Positions 13,116-18,199 of a stretch of DNA of 22,401 nucleotides are shown piece after piece (the stretch's first letter is position 1; each line of letters begins with the position of its first letter). The notes under the pieces were generated by a model, which was not told the origin of the DNA, did not search any database, and was given only the letters and a program-made list of their open reading frames with translations. The stretch comes from a virus, in the IMG/VR virus record IMGVR_UViG_3300025168_000743, positions 1 to 22,401 of that record. The stretch is one strand, 5' to 3'. A program made the translations under genes and the position numbers.

Positions 13116-13320
13116 CTTACAAACTTTTTTATTTTTATTTTTTTGCAGAAAATGGCCTCAAGCAGTGTATTTTCCTAGAACTACTAGGAATTTTCCTAGT
13201 GTTTTCCTAGTGTGTTTTGCTTTAGAAGTGTTGTGTTTCAATGTTTTTCCTAGTTTCCTAGAGAAAAACCCTTACAAACTTTTTTTTATTTTTTTTTTTC
13301 TAAGGAAGTGTACTAGGAAA
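13116..13320. repeat. TTCCTAG repeat cluster with T tracts; candidate origin or packaging site
   Basis: Seven copies of TTCCTAG or its complement CTAGGAA lie within 148 bases: 13172, 13184 (inverted), 13193, 13204, 13247, 13255 and 13313 (inverted), all positions being starts. They are flanked by two copies of CTTACAAACTTTTTT followed by long T/A runs (13116-13144 and 13271-13300). The 13183-13200 pair forms an inverted repeat. Iteron-like heptamers beside long T tracts fit a replication origin; location just upstream of the small terminase fits a packaging site. No gene is visible inside. Confidence 0.6.
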
Positions 13321-13361
13321 CAAGGCCCGTGAGCCGTGGTTCTAGTACCATTGACCCAGAT

Positions 13362-13391
13362 AATAGATACCCTAAGCGTTGGGTATCTATT
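13362..13391. terminator. 11-bp perfect hairpin, possible terminator
   Basis: Perfect arms AATAGATACCC and GGGTATCTATT with an eight-base loop. On the plus strand it is followed by a short T-rich run (TTATT), so it resembles a plus-strand intrinsic terminator, yet no plus-strand gene ends before it. On the minus strand it immediately follows a possible 22-residue gene. Confidence 0.4.
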
Positions 13392-13460
13392 TTATTGACG
13401 GACTTCGACCCAAGGTTTAAAGTTATCTTGAGTTATGTTTTTATCATTTACATCTCTCAT
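13392..13460 (-). CDS. Possible 22-residue peptide
   Basis: A short frame beginning MRDVNDKNITQDNFKPWVEV, ending directly at the hairpin 13362-13391. The composition looks like coding sequence (varied, polar, with an aromatic cluster) and not like AT-rich noise. There is no clear ribosome-binding site, and at this length chance cannot be excluded. Confidence 0.3.
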   Translation of the reverse strand: MRDVNDKNITQDNFKPWVEVRQ

Positions 13461-13520
13461 TTGTTAGTTAGCTTGGGCTCACGTTTTTGAATTTCCTTTC
13501 TAGTGGGCCTAAGTTTTATT

Positions 13521-13718
13521 ATGAGAAATCTTTTCGAAACATTAATTGATGTTGGCTCAGGGTTATTACTCTCAACCTTAGTGCAGCTTTATATATTTCC
13601 CTATTTCGATATGTATCCAACCGTATGGGAATCATTTCATATTGCAGTAATATTCACGGCTATATCTATTTGTAGATCTTGGTTCTGGAGAACATTTTTT
13701 AGAAGAAAAAAATCTTGA
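13521..13718 (+). CDS. Small two-segment membrane protein (DUF7220-like)
   Basis: The only plus-strand gene in this part. A GTG at 13503 opens the longest frame, but I choose the ATG at 13521, giving 65 residues that begin MRNLFETLIDVGSGLL, because the related phage proteins I recall start this way. Two hydrophobic segments (about residues 8-28 and 39-53) are followed by a very basic end (FWRTFFRRKKS). The pattern ETL-x-x-V-x-x-G, then Q-x5-FP, then IAVIFTAISICRS, matches small membrane proteins I know from phages (DUF7220 type), whose role is unknown. No ribosome-binding site is evident for either start. Confidence 0.62.
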   Translation: MRNLFETLIDVGSGLLLSTLVQLYIFPYFDMYPTVWESFHIAVIFTAISICRSWFWRTFFRRKKS

Positions 13719-13756
13719 AAAAAATTTTTAATCTTATATATTTAACTTACTAACTT

Positions 13757-13784
13757 AGGAGAAATCATGAGTTATATACTTTAG
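13757..13784 (+). other. Strong ribosome-binding site with a five-codon open frame
   Basis: AGGAG (13757-13761) sits five bases before an ATG (13767) whose frame stops after five codons (MSYIL, then TAG). In the frame one base back, reading continues as LACSLAIAPWTAG before stopping, which looks like a short hydrophobic peptide. This may be a leader peptide, a frameshifted gene remnant, or a programmed frameshift. Lies between the plus-strand membrane-protein gene and a minus-strand gene. Confidence 0.35.
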
Positions 13785-13818
13785 CTTGCAGTTTAGCGAT
13801 TGCTCCCTGGACTGCAGG

Positions 13819-14292
13819 TTAAAGTTCTATCTCCAAATCCTTTTTAAAATTATCAACAAAAACATTATCAGCGTCCATTATTTGTCTACGCTTATTCTCA
13901 ACATTACGTCTTAATTCTTTTCTTGAATCTAAATCAGTTTCCATTTTAAGTCTTTGAAATAATTTATTATATTCATGCCACAAAAAATGTTTTCTTTTAA
14001 ATTTTATATCACCACTACTCAATGCTTTACGGTATCTATACCTTACATTGTCTGGTTCCCATCCTGCCCACCAACAGATCTGTTCAAAATCTTTTGATCT
14101 TGCAATCCAATAATGTGCATCACACTTAGCTAGACTTGCTTTACGATCTGCATTCAAAGCTCTAGTATCTTCAAACGCATTTAAAATTACATGCCTCCAT
14201 AACTTCTGTTCATTGCATATATGATTTTCTGCAACAATATCGGAAGTTATTTTAATGCCCATAAGTTTTAATAAGTCTACTGAGTAGAGCAC
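13819..14292 (-). CDS. Conserved hypothetical 157-residue phage protein
   Basis: A basic, Trp-rich, probably all-helical protein. It contains LWRHVILNAFEDTRALNADR (about residues 31-50), AHYWIARSKDFEQICWWAGW (about 59-78) and a charged C-terminal half. This arrangement (a helix with VI..AF.D, then a DF..IC..AG element) recurs in phage proteins of unknown role, and the second part resembles a DNA-binding helix pair. The longest frame starts at GTG (14290-14292), with AAAGG upstream; an ATG ten codons further in, near the previous gene's stop, is an equally possible start. Overlaps the upstream gene. Confidence 0.68.
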   Translation of the reverse strand: MLYSVDLLKLMGIKITSDIVAENHICNEQKLWRHVILNAFEDTRALNADRKASLAKCDAHYWIARSKDFEQICWWAGWEPDNVRYRYRKALSSGDIKFKRKHFLWHEYNKLFQRLKMETDLDSRKELRRNVENKRRQIMDADNVFVDNFKKDLEIEL

Positions 14293-14464
14293 GATAATGG
14301 CCTTTCGATTTTTTAAAATTTAATCGAGTGGCGACCTCAAAGTGTTCGTGTACATCATCAATCAAAGTTGTGATGGCTGCGCCTTCTAAGTTTTCTTCTT
14401 CAATATGTTCAGAGATATCTCTAAAATCTAATTGGGCTTCTGCTTTAGTATAATTATCAGCCAT
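14252..14464 (-). CDS. Hypothetical 70-residue acidic protein
   Basis: Start chosen at the fifth codon of the longest frame (MADNYTKAEAQLDF), which overlaps the upstream stop by eight bases and has GAGG upstream. The protein is acidic and helical for its first half (DISEHIEEENLEGAA) and basic at its end (NFKKSKGHYRALLSRLIKTYG). No domain recognised. Member of a tightly overlapping run of small genes (14934 down to 13819). Function unknown. Confidence 0.62.
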   Translation of the reverse strand: MADNYTKAEAQLDFRDISEHIEEENLEGAAITTLIDDVHEHFEVATRLNFKKSKGHYRALLSRLIKTYGH

Positions 14465-14753
14465 CATTCGTGACATCCTCAGTACTAAAATCTTTAAATT
14501 GAATTACATTGTCCTTATACTTAACTTTCTTTTTAATAATTTTTTTGTGAATTTTATCAGCTCTGTGTATAAAAAATAAATCGTTTGAGTCTTCCAAGAA
14601 TCTTGCATCCATAGAAGTATAGCCATAGCTAACCCCATGTAACATTGCAAAAATTACAGATTGTAATTTGCTATATTCTTTTTCATTAAAATTTTTAGCA
14701 GCACAAACTAAAACTTTAGTTAAATCAGTGATACCATCCTTTTTCTCTGCCAT
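14457..14753 (-). CDS. Hypothetical 98-residue protein
   Basis: A soluble protein with a helical first half, a central VIFAMLHGVSYGYTSMDARF (about residues 33-52) and a Lys-rich part before an acidic end. No family recognised. Its start overlaps the preceding zinc-knuckle gene by 29 bases, and its end overlaps the next gene by eight. No strong ribosome-binding site is seen, so coupled translation is likely. Confidence 0.62.
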   Translation of the reverse strand: MAEKKDGITDLTKVLVCAAKNFNEKEYSKLQSVIFAMLHGVSYGYTSMDARFLEDSNDLFFIHRADKIHKKIIKKKVKYKDNVIQFKDFSTEDVTNDG

Positions 14754-14934
14754 TTATATAATCCCACGCTACCTTAAATAATAATACTTGTTCTGCTTCT
14801 GATGATGAGCCGTTGACCGTGGTTCCTGATCCATTGCAAATGATACAAGATACAAACGCTCTGTTTGAAGTCATAATACGACCCGTTCCTTTACAGTCGG
14901 TACATATCTTGTGGTTGCGTAATAGTTTAGTCAT
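14725..14934 (-). CDS. 69-residue zinc-knuckle protein (DnaJ-type CxxCxGxG)
   Basis: Start chosen at the ATG at 14932-14934; the longer frame needs a TTG. The product begins MTKLLRNHKICTDCKGTG and has the paired motifs CTDCKGTG (residues 11-18) and CIICNGSG (30-37), the DnaJ zinc-binding repeat pattern, in a 69-residue protein with no J domain. Second such mini-protein in the window. A good promoter-like element (14965-14994) lies directly upstream, so it is probably the first gene of its transcript. Function unknown, possibly zinc-dependent protein binding. Confidence 0.7.
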   Translation of the reverse strand: MTKLLRNHKICTDCKGTGRIMTSNRAFVSCIICNGSGTTVNGSSSEAEQVLLFKVAWDYINGREKGWYH

Positions 14935-14964
14935 ATAAAAATTTTTGCTTGGTTGCAAGTGCTT

Positions 14965-14994
14965 ATTATAAACTAATCAGTGTCGTGGGTACAA
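14965..14994 (-). promoter_or_regulatory. Sigma70-like promoter
   Basis: A perfect TATAAT (14965-14970, minus strand) with TTGTAC 18 bases upstream (14989-14994). Transcription would begin about 25 bases before the ATG of the zinc-knuckle gene. It lies in the 73-base gap after the upstream 94-residue gene. Confidence 0.5.
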
Positions 14995-15007
14995 GGGAGG
15001 TAGAAAA

Positions 15008-15292
15008 TTATTTTTTACGTCTAAGGTATCTTTTTAAAATATAATTAATTAAGTCTAAAGCTTTAGAAGATTGTTCGTATCTTAAATACATATTCTTCCA
15101 ACCAGGTCTTACCTTCATTCTATCTCTAACAAATTTATCTCTTCTGTTAGCTGCTTGTTGTCTTTTCTCTAAACCTAAATATATTTTGCCAATCGGATTG
15201 TATTGTTCCCATAGATCAATAGCAACTGAGTTGACATCTAGCCAACGACCAACCTTTTTTATTTTATTTATTTTTAAAAGATTAACTTTCAT
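15008..15292 (-). CDS. Hypothetical 94-residue strongly basic protein
   Basis: Very rich in Lys and Arg throughout (for example KRQQAANRRDKFVRDRMKVR, about residues 43-62; final KRYLRRKK), which suggests nucleic-acid binding, though no domain is recognised. Its ATG lies within the last codons of the cytosine methyltransferase gene (11-base overlap). The overlap suggests coupled expression with the methyltransferase. Function unknown. Confidence 0.6.
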   Translation of the reverse strand: MKVNLLKINKIKKVGRWLDVNSVAIDLWEQYNPIGKIYLGLEKRQQAANRRDKFVRDRMKVRPGWKNMYLRYEQSSKALDLINYILKRYLRRKK

Positions 15293-16226
15293 TTAAAACT
15301 TTTTTGATTGCGAGTCCGAAGATTCTTGCCATTTGTGGAACGATTGCATTCCCTAAACTTTTTATTCTGTTGGCTCTATCTTTGTCCAATTCTCTGGAAA
15401 TCCCATTAGGAACTCCACAAAGGTCGGATTCAATTTGCCACCAGGTTCTATCGGTTGATTTACTTTGTTCACTACATCGTTCAACTTCGCTCCGAACTTG
15501 GTTCCAGTGCCAACCCTCGTTACACTCCAACCTGATGAGTTCTGCTTCACTGTCTCTGGTGGTGCTACTACATCCATCTGACAACTGGCCGATGGTGTTG
15601 GATACATCTTCATTGTTTCTGGATCCACTTGTTCTCTCAAGTTCGATGGTTTCGTTCTGCCCTTCCTGTGTCCTTCCATTAACTTCTTGGTTCCTGCTGC
15701 GCTTCTCGGTGGCAAGTAATCCATTGTGTTTGGAGTGGCCCACAATCCAGACTCTGAATCGTTGGTGCCAAGCACCGATGCCCGAAGCTGGTATAAGGAA
15801 ACATTGGACTTCGAAACCTTGACCAACCAAGTCATCTTGCACCTGTCTGAGGACCATGCCGTTTTGGAGGTTAACAAGTCCTTGCACATTCTCTCCAATA
15901 ACGAACTCGGGTTTGATTTCTTTAATGAGTCTAAACATTTCTGGCCAGAGGTATCGGTTGTCATCTCTTCCTTTTTGTTTACCTGCGACACTGAACGGTT
16001 GACATGGGAATCCTCCCACAATGATGTCTGCTTCGAATTCTCTTCCTCTGACATTTTTTATATCTCCTTCAATTGGTACGTTTGGATAATTCTTTTTTAA
16101 AATCTTTTGACAAAACTCATCAAACTCTACAAATTTAATTGTATCAAATATTCCTGTTGAGTGGAGGCCTAACGAGAAGCCTCCAATCCCAGAAAATAAA
16201 TCTAAAACTTTTAATTTATTTTCCAA
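15282..16226 (-). CDS. dcm: DNA (cytosine-5) methyltransferase
   Basis: A 314-residue C5-cytosine DNA methyltransferase with all main motifs. Motif I is DLFSGIGGFSLGL (9-21), motif IV is GGFPCQPFSVAG (71-82) with catalytic C75, motif VI contains GENVQG (about 111-116), and motif VIII is HQRFRVWIVG. The C-terminal motifs IX-X contain RIKSLGNAIVPQMARIFGLAI. A variable target-recognition stretch lies between VIII and IX. It would methylate cytosine in a specific site, commonly to protect phage DNA from host restriction; no partner nuclease is visible. The only in-frame start I can find is TTG (16224-16226), overlapping the upstream stop by 11 bases, with a weak ribosome-binding site. A second full-length gene is nested in its +1 frame. 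Confidence 0.9.
   Translation of the reverse strand: MENKLKVLDLFSGIGGFSLGLHSTGIFDTIKFVEFDEFCQKILKKNYPNVPIEGDIKNVRGREFEADIIVGGFPCQPFSVAGKQKGRDDNRYLWPEMFRLIKEIKPEFVIGENVQGLVNLQNGMVLRQVQDDLVGQGFEVQCFLIPASGIGAWHQRFRVWIVGHSKHNGLLATEKRSRNQEVNGRTQEGQNETIELERTSGSRNNEDVSNTIGQLSDGCSSTTRDSEAELIRLECNEGWHWNQVRSEVERCSEQSKSTDRTWWQIESDLCGVPNGISRELDKDRANRIKSLGNAIVPQMARIFGLAIKKVLNES
15362..16054 (-). CDS. Nested gene in the +1 frame of dcm, WxTP/LNPxxVExLMGFP family
   Basis: A 230-codon frame lying wholly inside the methyltransferase gene, same strand, +1 frame, over dcm residues 58-289. Its ATG has a textbook ribosome-binding site (GAAGGAG, nine bases upstream), better than that of dcm itself. The product has LWATPNTMD (104-112), a second YPTP element, and a C-terminal LNPTFVEFLMGFPENWT (208-224). 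I recognise this combination (W/Y-x-TP repeats, then LNPxxVExLMGFPxxW) from phage and bacterial proteins found next to or overlapping cytosine methyltransferase genes; this is recall, not a search. The central part KTAWSSDRCKMTW (64-76) also fits that family. Function unknown; a partner of the methyltransferase is possible. Other long open frames here could reflect stop-poor composition, hence the moderate confidence. Confidence 0.62.
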   Translation of the reverse strand: MSEEENSKQTSLWEDSHVNRSVSQVNKKEEMTTDTSGQKCLDSLKKSNPSSLLERMCKDLLTSKTAWSSDRCKMTWLVKVSKSNVSLYQLRASVLGTNDSESGLWATPNTMDYLPPRSAAGTKKLMEGHRKGRTKPSNLREQVDPETMKMYPTPSASCQMDVVAPPETVKQNSSGWSVTRVGTGTKFGAKLNDVVNKVNQPIEPGGKLNPTFVEFLMGFPENWTKIEPTE

Positions 16227-16449
16227 TGTATTCTTTACGGCTAGCGTCTCTCATTTTTAAGAATTTAAATTTTGCTATTCTTAACATCCTGTCAAATAAA
16301 GATTCTGCTTTAAATGTTTTGACAACATTCATTATCTTACCATTTACTATTAAGGTAAGTGTGTTAGTAGCATGATCTAATTCTATAGTAATTAACTCTT
16401 TAGCTTTTATTCTAGTGTCAACTCTTTTTAGATCTTTCTCTGTCATCAT
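16216..16449 (-). CDS. Hypothetical 77-residue protein
   Basis: A basic small protein with a likely beta part (LITIELDHATNTLTLIVNGKIMNVV, about residues 19-43) and a basic helical end. Its ATG has a good ribosome-binding site (GGAG, six bases upstream) within the end of the upstream RHH-like gene, which it overlaps by 32 bases. It ends in an 11-base overlap with dcm. No family recognised. Confidence 0.62.
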   Translation of the reverse strand: MMTEKDLKRVDTRIKAKELITIELDHATNTLTLIVNGKIMNVVKTFKAESLFDRMLRIAKFKFLKMRDASRKEYIGK

Positions 16450-16645
16450 TGTTATCTCCGTTTAATAATTTTTTCTTTACATTCTCAACGGTTGTTTTAT
16501 TTTTCTTAGCTTCATACTCAATATGATTATTTATCAATTTAGATATCATAGCTCCTGGAGCCCTATATTTATCTTTGCATATTGCCTTAAGTAAAGTGTA
16601 ATCTTGTTTCTTAACTGCAACTGATTTCCATTTATCTACGTCCAT
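16418..16645 (-). CDS. Putative ribbon-helix-helix DNA-binding protein
   Basis: A 75-residue protein whose first 45 residues fit the small ribbon-helix-helix pattern: a basic strand WKSVAVKKQDY (6-16), a first helix TLLKAICKDKY (17-27), a turn, then a second helix GAMISKLINNHIEYEAK (31-47). The rest is a charged tail. Such proteins are dimeric repressors, so it may control this operon or the divergent promoter region at 16869-16935. Very strong ribosome-binding site (AAAGGAGG, six bases from the ATG). Overlaps both neighbours. The assignment rests on pattern only. Confidence 0.5.
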   Translation of the reverse strand: MDVDKWKSVAVKKQDYTLLKAICKDKYRAPGAMISKLINNHIEYEAKKNKTTVENVKKKLLNGDNNDDRERSKKS

Positions 16646-16868
16646 TTATAACCTCCTTTAAATCATTTAAAGGACTTTCTTCTTTAGTTTTTTCTGTAAT
16701 ACCTAAAGCATCCTTAAGTTTTTTATTTTCTTCTTTTAATTTATCTATATTCTCTTGAAGCATTTTAAAGCTACTCATTAATTTACTAAATGCATTTTGC
16801 ATTCTAAGTAAAGAATTCAATTCCCCTTCTGGCTTTTGACCCAAAGGTAATAAGTTATCTGTTGTCAT
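16632..16868 (-). CDS. Hypothetical 78-residue coiled-coil protein
   Basis: A polar N terminus (about 1-20) is followed by a heptad-rich helix (about residues 22-52, with KLKEENKKLKDALG) that looks like a parallel coiled coil. The end is charged and disordered. The ATG has GAGG five bases upstream. It is the first gene on the minus side of the divergent region at 16869-16935. No function assigned; a self-assembling or partner-binding protein is likely. Confidence 0.62.
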   Translation of the reverse strand: MTTDNLLPLGQKPEGELNSLLRMQNAFSKLMSSFKMLQENIDKLKEENKKLKDALGITEKTKEESPLNDLKEVINGRR

Positions 16869-16909
16869 TTTGTCCTCTATTGTTGGTTTGTTTTTATTAT
16901 GCTATCTTA

Positions 16910-16936
16910 AGTATATGGGATGTAATTAGAAGTCAA
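16910..16936 (-). promoter_or_regulatory. Divergent control region, candidate minus-strand promoter
   Basis: The 67 bases 16869-16935 separate divergent gene sets and must serve both. On the minus strand TTGACT (16931-16936) and TATACT (16910-16915) are 15 bases apart, slightly short for a standard promoter. The -35 box overlaps the start codon of the plus-strand gene, so the two directions may compete. Weak evidence for any exact plus-strand promoter. Confidence 0.35.
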
Positions 16937-17148
16937 TGAAATTAATTTTAATAATGTATGTATGTTCAACAGTTGGTAATACCTGCATGCCTCCTTTAGA
17001 AATCACTAATAACTATACAGATATTTACTCATGTAACTTAGATGGTTACAAAAAATCTGTTGATATGTTAGAAGAAATAGGTAGAGAAGAAGTAAATAAG
17101 TATGACATTTATACAAAATTTATTTGCAAAGAAATAACTGAAACCTAA
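16936..17148 (+). CDS. Small four-Cys protein, first of plus-strand cassette
   Basis: A 70-residue protein with a short hydrophobic N terminus (MKLILIMYVCS) and four Cys at residues 10, 17, 33 and 64. I recall similar short proteins from marine phages (MKLILIM...C...C start), without known function. Spaced Cys and a hydrophobic start suggest a membrane-linked or exported disulfide protein. The next gene has the same Cys layout and is probably a diverged duplicate. It ends in a TAATG overlap with that gene. Only a weak ribosome-binding site is visible. Confidence 0.65.
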   Translation: MKLILIMYVCSTVGNTCMPPLEITNNYTDIYSCNLDGYKKSVDMLEEIGREEVNKYDIYTKFICKEITET

Positions 17149-17408
17149 TGATTCTTAAATTTATGCTATTAACTTCATTTTGTTTAACTTATCCAAATGG
17201 AGAGACAAAGTGTGGTCAATACCTTAGAGATGATCTCATAGATGCTCAGAAATGCCGATCTATGGCTAGAGCTATAGGTACAGCTCAAAAACGTAAGATC
17301 GAAGAACTAGGGGGGTCTATGGCCTCTTACAATGTATTTTGTTATGCTATTGACAGTAAAGGCATGGATATTGACCAAAGCTTTGAAATATCTTATAATA
17401 TCTTATGA
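17148..17408 (+). CDS. Small four-Cys protein, probable paralogue of its neighbour
   Basis: An 86-residue protein with a hydrophobic start (MILKFMLLTSFCLTY) and Cys at 12, 22, 36 and 65, then YAID and an acidic end. Spacing (C-x9-C-x13-C-x28-C) parallels the upstream protein (C-x6-C-x15-C-x30-C), and both place an aromatic residue just before the last Cys. The middle is helical and basic (RSMARAIGTAQKRKIEELGG). Coupled to its neighbours by TAATG and ATGA overlaps. Function unknown; perhaps a phage envelope or periplasmic factor. Confidence 0.65.
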   Translation: MILKFMLLTSFCLTYPNGETKCGQYLRDDLIDAQKCRSMARAIGTAQKRKIEELGGSMASYNVFCYAIDSKGMDIDQSFEISYNIL

Positions 17409-17599
17409 CAGCTTATCGTATCAAAGCATGCATGGGAGGTTTGCAAGTAAACCAAGTAGTTGAAGCAACCGATTGCAAAGAAGCGATATTAAAATTGTCA
17501 GAAAAAGTGGAGGACGGTACTGCCGAAGTCATCAATGATGGCTTTACTGGTAATAAAAGAATCCACATAACATACGAGGAGATCGTTAATGTTAAGTAA
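17405..17599 (+). CDS. Hypothetical 64-residue protein
   Basis: A small alpha/beta protein with a conserved-looking beginning (MTAYRIKACMGGLQVNQVVE) and the repeatable pattern of a short ferredoxin-like or beta-alpha-beta unit. No family recognised. It starts in an ATGA overlap with the four-Cys gene and ends in an 11-base overlap with the next gene, whose ribosome-binding site it carries. Function unknown. Confidence 0.6.
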   Translation: MTAYRIKACMGGLQVNQVVEATDCKEAILKLSEKVEDGTAEVINDGFTGNKRIHITYEEIVNVK

Positions 17600-17774
17600 A
17601 GAAAAATTGGAGTTGCTTAAAAAACTTCAACATAAAGAACATACTTGGTCAGCCAGCCTAATGACTAATGGTGGTTGTACTATTGACATGTTGTCAACTG
17701 AGAGTGAAATTAAATCTCTTAGAAATCAACTTAAGTATCAAGATGTTCAAGAAAATTTAGCTGCAGCAGGCTAA
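17589..17774 (+). CDS. Hypothetical 61-residue protein
   Basis: Begins MLSKEKLELLKKLQHKEHTW and is largely helical, with a central SASLMTNGGCTIDMLSTESE. A clear ribosome-binding site (GAGGAG, seven bases upstream) supports the start. Last gene of the plus-strand cassette. Its TAA overlaps the stop of the oppositely oriented homing endonuclease gene (both fall in 17771-17774), so there is no room for a terminator. Function unknown. Confidence 0.62.
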   Translation: MLSKEKLELLKKLQHKEHTWSASLMTNGGCTIDMLSTESEIKSLRNQLKYQDVQENLAAAG

Positions 17775-18199
17775 GTTTTATTAGGTTTTAAAAAACTAAA
17801 CTTTTTCCTTAGGGATTCTTTCGGCTTAATAAACTCATAATGGTTTATAATTTTTAATAGCTTTGGTCTTTTAACTGTACTGTAAGGTAAAAATAATTTT
17901 GCTAAGTGCAAAGCTTTTTGATGTGAGCACCTCCATCTCCATTGGTCTACTTTGCCTAATGAACCTTTACCAATACCTTTGAAATGAATACTTCCAACTC
18001 TAACAATGTCATAAAAATTTTTAATACAATTTAAATCTGTCATTGCAACTTCCATTGCAACATTCCATTTTAAATAAATTTTCCCGTTTGGTTTTTTACA
18101 TTTATATTGTGCATAATTAATGTTACCTTCACCATCAAATAATCCTGCTGCATAAGCTATTAAGTCTCTGTTATCATGAGGGAAATTTCTACTTAGCAT
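17771..18199 (-). CDS. LAGLIDADG-type homing endonuclease
   Basis: Start chosen at the ATG at 18197-18199 (142 residues); the longer frame begins with TTG. It has a single LAGLIDADG motif, AAGLFDGEGNI (residues 17-27), with the catalytic acidic residue in it, followed by KWNVAMEVAMTDLNCIKNF, RWRCSHQKALHLAKLFLPY and KRPKLLKIINHYEF, typical of the single-motif family. Such enzymes act as dimers. It is a free-standing gene, not inside an intron or intein, and overlaps the DNA polymerase stop by 11 bases. Selfish elements of this type commonly lodge next to replication genes. The probable target is a related phage's allele of this locus, which is inference. Confidence 0.78.
   Translation of the reverse strand: MLSRNFPHDNRDLIAYAAGLFDGEGNINYAQYKCKKPNGKIYLKWNVAMEVAMTDLNCIKNFYDIVRVGSIHFKGIGKGSLGKVDQWRWRCSHQKALHLAKLFLPYSTVKRPKLLKIINHYEFIKPKESLRKKFSFLKPNKT

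Noticed and set aside
13320-13360. GTGGTTCTAGTACC-like string that resembles a tRNA T-arm
   Set aside because: No acceptor or anticodon stem can be paired around it; no tRNA gene or attachment site was found in the window.
14808-14831. A string of about 20 bases (CCGTTGACCGTG-R-TTCCTGAT) nearly repeated at 14811 and 19705
   Set aside because: Both copies are in coding sequence and encode the same short peptide SG-(T/I)-TVNG in unrelated proteins. Coincidence of a common peptide is enough to explain it, though it was close enough to check.
15304-15822. Long plus-strand frame (172 codons) opposite dcm, and another at 15726-16100
   Set aside because: No ribosome-binding site, no recognisable domain and unlikely composition (Ser/Leu-rich). 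They look like antisense shadows of a stop-poor region, unlike the same-strand nested gene.
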